Numbered from the stretch's first letter, positions 12,456-22,615 are shown. The stretch is 64,000 nucleotides of DNA from Syngnathus acus (GCF_901709675.1 NC_051096.1:5111001-5175000); one strand, 5' to 3'. Program-made: numbers and translations. Notes: generated by a model not told the origin, from the sequence alone.

Positions 12456-14422
12456 ATGATTTCATGTCCGGTCATAATTACCAAGACGAGGCTCAAAGTG
12501 GTGCTAGCGGTGCTGCTAACCGGCGCCATCACATTGCTGTTTTTGAGCTATTCATCGTCAGAGTACTTTTTGTACCAAAGTCTTCAAGGAGAGGATGACG
12601 CCGAGTTCATGCGCCGCTTTGACGAATCGGTCGAACCGTTTCAAAACGGGACAAACAATCTTTCATTGGAAGTTTTTGACTGGTGGAAGGCGAGTAGGGC
12701 CAGTTTGTCACTGGACTTGAAATTTACAATCATCACATTTGCAGGCTCAGCTCATCTCATCTAACCTGTATGTGTTCATGCATCAGACATTGCAGCCGAT
12801 TGAAGAGCAGACCTTGGATTCCTACCAGACAGTAGTGGAAAGCTTGGTGAAGACATTTCCGGCCATCTCCAAGAGACCGGAGCGCTGGAGGAAGTGTGCA
12901 GTGGTGGGCAATTCTCCAAATTTGAAAGGCTCTCATTATGGACGACTGATAGATAGCCATGATATGGTGATGAGGTAAATCAGATACAAATACTGCAGAA
13001 TCGTTTTCATTTTGGACACCTGCATATCTGAGCTTTTACCTGTTAAATCGTCTATGCCAATTGAAATGAATAGGGATGCCATTAATCCGTACCATAATAT
13101 CAAAATTATAGGAGTGTGTATTTTAAGGAGGGAAAAAATGGCACTTATAAAAGCATACAATCATAATAATTAAATACAATTGAAAAAAAAAACTAAAATG
13201 TTTTTGTCACCAATTCTGGTGTGCGGGGGAAAGCCCTGTCTACATCACAATTATATTCAAAGTGAAGCTGCATTGAGATGTTTCAGTTCCTCTCAGCTCA
13301 TCAACACTAAAATTAGCTGTAAAGAATATATGACATATTGCTTTAATGAAATTATTTTTCCATATTGTCATCTGATCTATGATGTATGGTTTTGGATCTT
13401 GCTTGAAAGACTCCAATGCAAGTCGTGATTACAGTTAAAGAAAAAAAAGAAATATGCTTTGTACTGAACAAATACCCTAACTGATTTACACAGAATGAAC
13501 CGGGGTCAAATCAAATCCTATGAAGAAGACGTGGGCACCAAAACGACTCATCGTCTCATGTATCCAGAGAGTGCCCAAAACTTAGACAACATCACTCATC
13601 TTGTGCTGACCCCTTACAAGATCATGGACCTGGTGTGGTTACAAAAAGCCTTTACGACAGGTTACGTCAAAACGTGAGTCAAATTATTATCTTCTGATCG
13701 AAATTTGAATGAGATTTATCGATAAAATGAATTGTTAATAAAAGCGATTCCCTTCTCATTTTATGCCAACTCCAACCATTCCCGATGTATATAAATGTCT
13801 AAGATAGCAAAAAAAAAAATCACATTTTCTTGTTTGTGTTGTATTCACCAGGATACGTAACATAGGTCCGTATAAAATTCAGGCCAACAAGAACCTAGTG
13901 AGTATTGATTTCAAAAGCCGTTCCATATTTAACGTGTATAATCAGAAAGTTTTTTTTTTTTATTTTATAAAAAGGTGATGGTGGTCAATCCAGGTTTCAT
14001 TGCATATGTTTATCACAAATGGATGGGGAAGAGAGACGACAACTATCCTTCCACGGGCTTCTTGGCCGTCATTCTTGCTCTACACATGTGTGAAGAGGTG
14101 ACCGTTTTCTTAATATTTAACCAGTTCTAAAAATAAATCCTGCAACGGCACAGATCTGATCATTTAGAGCAGAAAATACTTTTTATTTGTCAACCAATTT
14201 AAAATTGCTGCTATATTGTCTTGACAGGTGAGTGTGTTTGGTTTCGGAGCAGACAGTGATGGAAACTGGAGTCACTACTGGGAGAAATACAAACGTAAAA
14301 ATCTTGGAACTGGATTGCACTATGGGAAACGGGAGTATTTCATGATCGAACAACTGGCTGCACGCAAAAAAATTAATTTCTTTAAAAAATCTTCTCCAAT
14401 CACAAAAGATTTGCCAATGTGA
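12456..14422 (+). CDS. ST3GAL1-like alpha-2,3-sialyltransferase, copy 1
   Basis: Predicted type II Golgi glycosyltransferase transferring sialic acid from CMP-Neu5Ac to Gal-beta-1,3-GalNAc O-glycans. Coding exons: 12456-12689, 12745-12974, 13494-13673, 13852-13897, 13975-14097 and 14228-14422, giving 335 residues (human ST3GAL1 is about 340). The ATG directly follows a TTGACAG acceptor. Visible features are a short basic tail, a membrane anchor at residues 15-32, and the L motif (CAVVGN at 129-134 to DVGTKTTH). The S motif reads NPGF to YPSTG to HMCEE and FGFGAD, followed by HYWE (motif III) and a final H-x4-E (motif VS). Intron 1 is 55 bp with a GC donor; the others are GT-AG. Oddities: the CxCxxC stem cysteines are absent, W126 replaces a conserved Cys, and P136 replaces the Gly of NSGNL. 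The frame is intact throughout. Family assignment is firm; enzyme activity is inferred. Confidence 0.92.
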
Positions 14423-14517
14423 AACACAGTGGATCATTTTTTATTTTTTTCAAAGCTAAATGTATAAATGTATGTTGCTGCTGTTCTTGTTTTTTAGATT
14501 AAAATATGAGGAAATAC

Positions 14518-14763
14518 ATCCATCCATCCATCCATCCATCCATTTTCCGAACCGCTTAGTCCCCACGGGGGTCGCGGGCGTACTGGAGCCTATCCCAGCC
14601 GTCATCGGGCAGTAGGCGGGGGACACCCTGAACCGGTTGCCAGACAATCGCAGGGCACACAGGGACAAACAACCATTTGCACTCGCACTCATACCTAGGG
14701 ACAATTTGGTGTCTTCAATCGGCCTACCAAGCATGTTTTTGGGATGTGGGAGGAAACCGGAGT
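14518..14763 (-). mobile_element. Truncated SINE at the duplication junction
   Basis: It begins with (CATC)n on the plus strand, then continues as the reverse complement of the body of the SINE at 15177-15536. It stops at the CACTCCGGTTTCC portion, so the tRNA-like head is missing. Its right end coincides with the start of the second duplication unit at 14764. Confidence 0.85.
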
Positions 14764-15176
14764 GCTTGAACAGAATTTACAAGAGACTGATGTTTTATCA
14801 AATAGGAAAATAATTATAATGGAATGACTACTATGAGTGGCAGAACATGTTTTAAGCTCCACCCAGCACCTGACATTCCACTTTTAATTCCAGTTTCTTT
14901 TCTAAGTCTCAGTGTATTTAATATAATATAACCTAATATTCTGTGCATCTTGAAAAAAATCCTTAAAAAAAATATGGGGTTGCCCGGCGGCCAATAGGAA
15001 TATAAAGATGAAAACAAATATTTTCTTTGATGTTGCCACTCCTCTTCCTAAAATAGTTCAACTCTCAGAACTGTTTCCTTTAAACAGTTGCTTGTAGGAC
15101 GGGACGGACTTATAACACAGGTAGGAAGATCTCTATTGTGCAATTATTTTAAAAATTACTTTTTAGATAGATAGAA

Positions 15177-15536
15177 GGCGGCTCGGTGGGGCACTGGGTA
15201 GCACGTCCGCCTCACAGTTAGGAGGGTGTGGGTTCGATTCCACCTCCGGCCCTCCCTGTGTGGAGTTTGCATGTTCTCCCGCGTGGGTTTTCTCCGGGCA
15301 CTCCGGTTTCCTCCCACATCCCAAAAACATGCTTGGTAGGCCGATTGAAGACTCCAAATTGTCCCTAGGTGTGAGTGCGAGTGCAAATGGTTGTTTGTCC
15401 CTGTGTGCCCTGCGATTGTCTGGCAACCGGTTCAGGGTGTCCCCCGCCTACTGCCCGATGACGGCTGGGATAGGCTCCAGCACACCCGCGACCCCCGTGG
15501 GGACTAAGCGGTTCAGAAAATGGATGGATGGATGGA
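15177..15536 (+). mobile_element. Full-length tRNA-like SINE with target-site duplication
   Basis: A tRNA-like head starts GGCGGCTCGGTGGGGCACTG and carries a perfect B-box (GGTTCGATTCC). The body contains TTTCCTCCCACATCCCAAAA and CCCCGTGGGGACTAAGCGG, and the tail is (GATG)n. It is flanked by a 13-bp direct repeat, TAGATAGATAGAA, at 15164-15176 and 15537-15549. The empty site survives in the left duplication unit. It therefore inserted after the duplication, or was lost precisely from the left copy, which is unlikely. Confidence 0.9.
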
Positions 15537-15701
15537 TAGATAGATAGAAACTTTATTGATTCCTGCATTCATACCGCAGAGTTTATAAAAGAATATATAC
15601 ATACTCATTGTTTGTGCCTTCTTGTTTTTATTTGTTTGTGTGGTTTACTTGTATGTATATTGTGTACTATGTCTTGTCACCGTGGGATAGTGGGAACGTA
15701 A

Positions 15702-15769
15702 TTTCGATTTCTTTGTGTGTCTTGGCATGTGAAGAAATTGACAATAAAGCAGACTTTGAAGACTTTGAC
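15702..15769 (+). mobile_element. LINE 3'-end fragment
   Basis: The segment reads through GAAATTGACAATAAAGCAGA and then GACTTT-type repeats, as at the end of a fish LINE. A similar fragment lies in reverse orientation at 16908-16990. The family cannot be named from sequence reading alone. Confidence 0.5.
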
Positions 15770-15942
15770 TACCGTAATTTTCGGACTATAAGTCGCACCG
15801 GAGTATAAGTCGCACCAGCCATAAAATGCCCAAAAAAGTGAAAAAAAAACATATATATGTATATAAATCGCTCCTGAGTATAAGTCGCCCCCCCACCCAA
15901 ACTATGAAAAAAACCGCGACTTATAGTCCGAAAATTACGGTA
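15770..15942. mobile_element. MITE, GTCGC-type TIR family (copy B2)
   Basis: A 173-bp element almost identical to the one at 7338-7510, with TACCGTAATTTTCGGACTAT at the left end and its complement at the right. It is absent from the corresponding point of the left duplication unit, so it or its flank arrived after duplication. Confidence 0.88.
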
Positions 15943-16017
15943 TATATATAGTGGCAATTTACAAAATCCCTTCCGTTTTGTGTATATACACTGTGGGGCA
16001 AAATTCTTTTTTTTTTT

Positions 16018-16787
16018 GATTGAATATTGAATATTTATTGATCCCCAGGGGTGGGGAAATTCTGGCCCCAGCAGTATCCTCACCACAGAGTGGGTATACA
16101 AAAGACACACAGATGGCATGAGCGCAACTCAATAGGCTCTCATAAGGCTGCCACACAACGGCGCCACAAAGAAAGTCAGAAAGTGCACAAGATAAAAGCC
16201 AACAAAGCTAAAAGACAAAGGAAAAAAAGTAACAGCGGCCAACCAGCACCCCTCAATACAAGAGAACACCCCAAAACACACAAAATAGCCTCCACGGGGT
16301 CCATAGACAGGTGTAAGGGCAGTCCAGTTCAACGGCGCCCAATGGACCGTGGTCGTGAATCGGTGAAAAACATCACAAAGCAGGCAAGCGTGTGAGCAGC
16401 GTCCTGGGCACCCAGTCGGGTGCACGTGCAGATGGTCACCACGGGGATAGCATGGCGAAAGTCGTTGGTTCCGACGAGCACGAGGGAGCGGACTCCCCAC
16501 AGGGGTCGCGGCTGCAAGGCCAAGGCGAGGGACCCGGTCATCACTGGCCGGATAAGCAGGAAGCCGTCGTAGAGTTACGCCGGCCTCGACCGATGATCCC
16601 GGTCCCACGAAGAAAAAAATAAACAAAAAACATCCGATCCGAAGAGATACCGAGGTGCGGTAGAAGGCACCAGCATCGCCGAATGGACAAAAAGACAGGA
16701 AGAAAAAGGAGAAAAGAAGGAAATAAAGAGGAAAAGAGAGAACACTGCTGGGAGGCACCCACTTACGGCGCCATACCAGAAGAAAGT
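16018..16787 (-). mobile_element. Retroposon with poly(A) tail, family not identified
   Basis: On the minus strand the 770-bp insert ends GGGGATCAATAAATATTC, then ATTCAATC, then 11 A. This is typical of a LINE-type insertion by target-primed reverse transcription. It split a T-tract that is uninterrupted in the left duplication unit (11501-11511). A 238-codon minus-strand open frame runs through it but is pyrimidine-driven and shows no reverse transcriptase, endonuclease or other domain. It may be a non-autonomous element or a truncated part of a LINE. Confidence 0.7.
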
Positions 16788-16907
16788 TGCGCCCAAGTTT
16801 TGGCTTCCCGAATGATGTCTTGAGATGTTGCCTTAGTATTTCCACATAATGTTCTTAATTTATGATGTTGTCTATTTTATGAAGAGCTCCAGTTGCTGGT
16901 TCAGCAG

Positions 16908-16990
16908 AATAGCCATTTGACAGCAAAGTCAAAGTCTGCTTTAATGTCAATTTCTTCACATGTCAAGACACACAGAGATCGAAATTGCGT
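16908..16990 (-). mobile_element. LINE 3'-end fragment, reverse orientation
   Basis: The complement of the tail motif seen at 15702-15769 (GACAATAAAGCAGACTTTG with small changes). It is present in the right duplication unit only. Confidence 0.45.
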
Positions 16991-16996
16991 TTCACA

Positions 16997-17167
16997 CACC
17001 GTAATTTTCGGACTATAGGTCGCGTTTTTTTTCATAGTTTGGGTGGGGGGGCAACTTATATAGAGGAGCGACTTATATGTGAATTTTTTCATAAATGTTC
17101 AAAAATTTAAAAAAAATAAAAGTGAAACCGCGATAAACGAACCGCGATGTAGCAAGGGATTACTGTA
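16997..17167. mobile_element. Decayed MITE, duplicate of 11650-11803
   Basis: It starts ACCGTAATTTTCGGACTATA and has the same interior and the same missing right inverted end as its left counterpart. Confidence 0.6.
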
Positions 17168-17179
17168 ATTTGAATTTCA

Positions 17180-17255
17180 AGTGACGTCAGCAGCGCGGCG
17201 CGGCGCGGCGCGGCGGTTGTTTACATAAAGGACGGTCATCACGGGATGACAAAGA
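17180..17255 (+). promoter_or_regulatory. Candidate promoter of sialyltransferase copy 2
   Basis: It has the same CRE (TGACGTCA) and GCGGC block as at 11815-11890. The GCGGC run is longer, and the TATA-like box is altered to TACATAAAG. Confidence 0.3.
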
Positions 17256-17824
17256 TGACGAAGGGCCCCACGTACTACCGGCATCATTAGCGGCTTTGTT
17301 TCTAAGACGAAGAGTTTGAAGGATTTAAGGATTTGGAGTGACACAGAAGGTTTGAAAAACTATTATGGCTTTTACGCACGCCCGGTCCTACTCTACGGAG
17401 CTCTCTTTCACCTCCGTGGATGGAAGTCGGGGGCCGGCGCACGGCCGGGTGGCTGTCCGGGGACGGTGGATGGGGCTCGGACATGGCTTTTACGCACGCC
17501 CGGTCCTATTCTATGGAGCTCTCTTCCACCTCCGCGGCTGGAAGTGCCACGGACAAACAAAACATTCAAGTAAATAATAGAAAAAGTAAAAACAAGAAGG
17601 CATGATGCTACTAACTCCACAGTTGTCCTAACCAGTGAGTCACCATACCACCCTGTATTACATCTTGTTGTGTTTTTTTTTTGCAGGTGCACTGCTTCAA
17701 ATCATCATTGCACCTAATGAAGATGAGCACTACAAAAAGTGCATGATCAAATATCTCAAACATATTTCAAATTCTTCAAAATAATATCTTTTTTGAATGA
17801 TAACTATCATCTGCAATTGACAGA

Positions 17825-19810
17825 ATGATTTCATGTCCGGTCATAATTACCAAGACGAGGCTCAAAGTGGTGCTAGCGGTGCTGCTAACCGGCACCATCA
17901 CATTGCTGTTTTTGAGCTATTCATCGTCAGAGTACTTTTTGTACCAAAGTCTTCAAGGAGAGGATGACGCCGAGTTCATGCGCCGCTTTGACGAATCGGT
18001 CGAACCGTTTCTAAACGGGACAAACAATCCTTCATTGGAAGTTTTTGACTGGTGGAAGGCGAGTACGGCCAGTTTGTCACTGGACTTGAAATTTACAATC
18101 ATCACATTTGCAGGCTCAGCTCATCTCATCTAACCTGTATGTGTTCATGCATCAGACATTGCAGCCGAGTGAAAAGCAGACCTTGGATTCCTACCAGACA
18201 GTAGTGGAAAGCTTGGTGAAGACATTTCCGGCCATCTCCAAGAGACCGGAGCGCTGGAGGAAGTGTGCAGTGGTGGGCAATTCTCCAAATTTGAAAGGCT
18301 CTCGTTATGGACGACTCATAGATAGCCATGATATGGTGATGAGGTAAATCAGATACAAATACTGCAGAATCTTTTTCATTTCGGACACCTGCATATCTGA
18401 GCTTTTACCTCTTAAATCGTCTATGCCAATTGAAATGAATAGGGATCCCATTAATCCGTACCATAATATCAAAAATTATAGGAGTGTGTATTTTAAGGAG
18501 GGAAAAAATGGCACTTATAAAAGCATACAATCATAATAATTAAATACAATTGGAAAAAAAAACTAAAATGTTTTTGTCACCAAGTCTGGTGTGCGGGGGA
18601 AAGCCCTGTCTACATCACAATTGAATTCAAAGTGAAGCTGCATTGAGATGTTTCAGTTCCTCTCAGCTCATCAACACTAAAATGAGCTGTTCTATTGTGA
18701 GGATAAAGAATATATGACATATTGCTTTAAATCCTTTAATGAAATTATTTTTCCATATTGTCATCTGATCTATGATGTATGGTTTTGGATCTTGCTTGAA
18801 ATACTCCAATGCAAGTCGTGATTACAGTTGAAGAAAAAAAAAATGCTTTGTACTGAACAAATACCCTAACTGATTTACACAGAATGAACCGGGGTCAAAT
18901 CAAATCCCATGAAGAAGACGTGGGCACCAAAACGACTCATCGTCTCATGTATCCAGAGAGTGCCCAAAACTTAGACAACATCACTCATCTTGTGCTGACC
19001 CCTTACAACTTCATGGACCTGGTGTGGTTACAAGAAGCCTTTACGACAGGTTACGTCAAAACGTGAGTCAAATTATTATCTTCTGATCGAAATTTGCATG
19101 AGATTTATCGATAAAATGAATTGTTAATAAAAGCGATTCCCTTCTCATTTTATGCCAACTCCAACCATTCCCGATGTATATAAATGTCTAAGATAGCAAA
19201 AAAAAATCATATTTTCTTGTTTGTGTTGTATTCACCAGGATAGGTAACATAGGTCCGTATAAAATTCAGGCCAACAAGAACCTAGTGAGTATTGATTTCA
19301 AAAGCCGTTCCATATTTAACGTGTATAATCAGAAAGGTTTTTTTTTTTTATTTTATAAAAAGGTGATGGTGGTCAATCCAGGTTTCATTGCATATGTTTA
19401 TCACAAATGGATGGGGAAGAGAGACAACAACTATCCTTCCACGGGCTTCTTGGCCGTCATTCTTGCTCTACACATGTGTGAAGAGGTGACCGTTTTCTTA
19501 ATATTTAACCAGTTCTAAAAATAAATCCTGCAACGGCACAGATCTGATCATTTAGAGCAGAAAATACTTTTTATTTGTCAACTAATTTAAAATTGCTGCT
19601 ATATTGTCTTGACAGGTGAGTGTGTTTGGTTTCGGAGCAGACAGTGATGGAAACTGGAGTCACTACTGGGAGAAATACAAATATAAAAATTTTGGAACTG
19701 GATTGCACGATGGGAAACGGGAGTATTTCATGATCGAACAACTGGCTGCACGCAAAAAAATTAATTTCTTTAAAAAATCTTCTCCAATCACAAAAGATTT
19801 GCCAATGTGA
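17825..19810 (+). CDS. ST3GAL1-like alpha-2,3-sialyltransferase, copy 2
   Basis: A near-identical duplicate of copy 1. Coding exons: 17825-18058, 18114-18343, 18883-19062, 19239-19284, 19363-19485 and 19616-19810, giving 335 residues. About 15 residues differ from copy 1. They include H142R inside the L motif, K-I to N-F in exon 3, R to G at the start of exon 4, and Y to D in the motif VS loop (H-D-G-K-R-E). It keeps the 55-bp GC-AG first intron, the S-motif cysteine, HYWE and H-x4-E. It shares with copy 1 the lost stem cysteines, the Trp before the L-motif Cys and the G-to-P change. No stop or frameshift is present, so it should be functional at the protein level. A canonical AATAAA lies at 19884. 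Confidence 0.92.
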
Positions 19811-19883
19811 AACACAGTGGATCATTTTTTTCAAAGCTAAATGTATAAATGTATGTTGCTGCTGTTCTTGTTTTTTAGATTAA

Positions 19884-19889
19884 AATAAA
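19884..19889 (+). terminator. Polyadenylation signal of copy 2
   Basis: AATAAA about 75 bp after the stop codon. The equivalent in copy 1 reads AATATG, although an overlapping ATTAAA is retained in both. Confidence 0.6.
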
Positions 19890-19898
19890 AGGAAATAC

Positions 19899-21430
19899 AA
19901 TTAATGTAATTTCGTTCAGTTCTTGCTAAAAAAAAAAAAAAGATTTCTAGAAAATGTGAATTTTTTTTTCATAGATTTTTTTTTTTTTTTTTTTAAATCA
20001 TTTGTACTCAGCAAAACTTACAAACATCATGAGAGCGCAAAACATGACTGTGCCTAATAAATTGTCCTTTGTTGCTCTTCTGTGGGAATTACTTTCAGTT
20101 TGCAAACAAAATTTAACAGTGCCACCAAATGACTGCAAAGAATCTGATATGATGTGTGATGCTGCTGCCATCTTGAGTGCGAAGAAAAAAATACTTTTGC
20201 TAAGGATAAGTCAAAGTCTGCTTTATTTAACTGCCGGTGAATGTTTCTTACAGCTTCAGGGCACAAATTCCAAAACTCTTTTTGACCAGGTAGAGTAATT
20301 GTTTCTAATTATGAGACTGAACATTTAATGAATGTGACACAACAAAAGGCAGGATTATTTTAAATGTTTCCAAATTATCCAAAACTAAACCTCACATAGT
20401 TGCCGTGCAATTTCAAATGAGTTGTTTTAAATCTTTTGTGCTCAAAATGAGATGTACTCTCAGATAACATGACATGACCCGCTATTATTTTGAAATTCAA
20501 CATTACATGAATGCTTTACATCCACACCTTAAGGCTACTGTCAGGTCTAAGTACCATCAGACATTAAACCACACGTTGCTACACTAAAGGGAGGGGAGAT
20601 TGTGGCTGGAGCAACGCTGATGAGCTAAGGAACGTAGTGCGGTGTGATTGAGCCTTTAATTGTCCGCCCGTGACCCCAGCACTGGAATTGCAGAGTCTGT
20701 CCTGTTTCCTCGACCGACTGTCTTCTCCGTGGTTGGCTGACTCATCCTGGACTGTGATCAGATAACTTGAAGCATGTTGAATGCCGTTTTCCTGTGCAAC
20801 AATGCAACTAAACCTTTGCTAAGTTTATCTTCTTGGTAAACCAACAACACACAATAATGAGGAACTAGCCCTAAACACTTCAACACACATTAAGTAAATA
20901 CGAGGTAACTGGTATGCAGTTTCTTAAACATTAAGTAAATATGGGATAACTTATATGCAACTACTTTAAACAGTTAACAAAGAAAAACAGTTCAGATCAA
21001 CAACAATCTGAATCAAAGCTACAGTTAACTAAAATGACAAAAGTTTGATCTAAATAAAGAACATTTTGCCTGTGCAAAGGAGCTCTGCTCATTGCTAGTG
21101 AAGACCTCTTACAGTAACAGAGAGAAAAAGAAAAGGACAGAAAGGATACATAAAATTGATAGGGGTTCAAAGGGCATCCCTGGAACTAGATAGAAAGAAC
21201 TTCGTTCAACTTTAAAGGAGTTCAACTCGTAAAAGATGAGCCCCCCCAGGTCTGGGAGGCAAAGGCTTAACCTCAATTATTCCAACAGCTACCATTATTG
21301 TTCCAGGGATCAAGATTTGTAAAATGAACCCACGAAGCTGGATTTCTTCCGGTAATTGCATCCTTGCATCTTGTATGACAAATAAATGTGAGTAAAAAAC
21401 TATTCATTTTGATGGGTGACAAAAACATGA
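19899..21430. other. No gene recognised
   Basis: The interval between copy 2 and the copy 3 leader. It holds T and A homopolymers and a 98-codon open frame at 20002-20298 without family signatures. Confidence 0.5.
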
Positions 21431-21517
21431 CCCTCCCCTTTAAGCCAGCTACCTGTTCTACCTGATCTCTTCCTGCTGTAGTTGACCAAGCTGATTCACA
21501 CCTCATCTCGGTAGCAG
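21430..21517 (+). other. Candidate 5' untranslated exon of copy 3
   Basis: The sequence ends GGTAGCAG followed by a consensus GTAAGA donor at 21518. Its position, 1.2 kb upstream of the copy 3 acceptor at 22690, suits a leader exon. The left boundary is arbitrary. Confidence 0.3.
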
Positions 21518-22030
21518 GTAAGAATATTTTATCTTGACGCGGATGGAAGTGGGTTGAATATTTTGTTCTAGCGCTTTTCTACCAAACCTTACAAGCATGC
21601 ATGGAAATGAATTGAAATCAAATTGACATCTATAACAGACTTGGATTGATCACAGGCTATTTTGTTTACTGTTTGCAGATAAAAGAAAAAGTCTTACCTT
21701 TTTTTACCTAAATGAATAAATATGTCATTTTATTTGAGAACTGTCCGTGGTACTACGACAAGCTATGACGTTGTCAAACTAAAAACAAAAGCTGAATACA
21801 AGGAAACAAAGTGATTATCAACTGGGAACAGGTGGGGATGGGAACCAGGTAGCGTTCATTACAAACAGGTAAAGCACACCCCTTGGGAGCTTTCATAAAA
21901 AAACAACACAATCCCGAAGGAGTAAAAAACCTTCAGCTGGGAAGACAATTACCAGAATACTAAAGCGCTTTCAAAGAAGCTCAACAATATTGCTCAACAA
22001 AATTACGATTAAGAACTTTTGTTCCTTACA

Positions 22031-22072
22031 ATGGCCAGCTGCTGTTCCATCCGCCCTGTTGCTTGTCTCAAG
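22031..22072 (+). CDS. Candidate alternative first coding exon of copy 3
   Basis: An ATG opens 14 codons (MASCCSIRPVACLK) ending at an AAG/GTGAAT donor. Splicing to the acceptor at 22690 would join in phase to PHEMLSRL and put 17 extra residues (14 from this exon plus PHE) before the usual start. The in-phase join has a one-in-three chance by accident. Confidence 0.25.
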
Positions 22073-22411
22073 GTGAATTCCGACCTTTCTTTAACATTTG
22101 TATTGGTATTTAGTGAACAATAGTTGTCATCTTTTACAGATAAGCTTCCATTGTCCTTCTAAGATATTTGACGCATGATTGCAAAGCTCATGCCAGGCGG
22201 CTCTAAATTTGAATGGCCGTGTTGTTTTTTTTGGGCTTGTGTAAGCCTCGCTTGACTGACTCAAGAACAGGTTTTGAGTGTCATTCACCATAAATTATTC
22301 AGGTGCTCAATAAAGGAGAAATGACCAAGTATGAGTATGACTCCAAATTATTAATTTAATTACAGTATTAAAATTCCCGCGGAGAAATTTTGATGGATAG
22401 ACAGTATTAAA

Positions 22412-22615
22412 ATTATTTATCTATAGAATAATAGTGGGCCTAAAATGGAGCCCTGAGGAGCACCATAACAATTTTTTAGCTATCTAGAGAATAATAGTGG
22501 GCCTAATATGGAGCCCTGAGGAGCACCATAACAGATTTTGAGCTATCTAGAGAATAATAGTGGGCCTAAAATGGAGCCCTGAGGATCACCATAACAAATT
22601 TTGAGCTATTTAGGC
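22412..22615 (-). repeat. Three-unit minisatellite made of a reverse-transcriptase motif
   Basis: Three units of about 65-70 bp contain AATAGTGGGCCTAAAATGGA and GCCCTGAGGAGCACC. On the minus strand each unit reads GAPQGSILGPLLF, with one substitution in a unit. This is the conserved non-LTR reverse transcriptase motif (G-x-PQGS-x-LGP-x-LF). A small LINE fragment has therefore been tandemly amplified. Confidence 0.7.

Larger units (their letters stand above)
10362..14517 (+). repeat. Left unit of a tandem segmental duplication (carries sialyltransferase copy 1)
   Basis: The segment starts with GCTTGAACAGAATTTACAAG and contains LINE-tail fragments, a MITE half, a promoter-like block and sialyltransferase copy 1. 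It is repeated almost base for base from 14764 to about 19898. The left unit has about 400 bp (roughly 10434-10844) that is missing from the right. The right unit carries a SINE, a MITE and a retroposon that are missing here. Homology ends just after GGAAATAC at 14517, where a SINE fragment begins. Confidence 0.9.
14764..19898 (+). repeat. Right unit of the tandem segmental duplication (carries copy 2)
   Basis: The unit repeats 10362-14517 in order. It starts GCTTGAACAGAATTTACAAG and ends at GGAAATAC. It contains three insertions not present in the left unit (15177-15536, 15770-15942, 16018-16787) and lacks about 400 bp present on the left. Confidence 0.9.

Noticed and set aside
16129-16845. 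238-codon minus-strand open frame
   Set aside because: It lies in a retroposon insert absent from the sister duplication unit, and its composition is a pyrimidine-driven L/F/S string with no domain.
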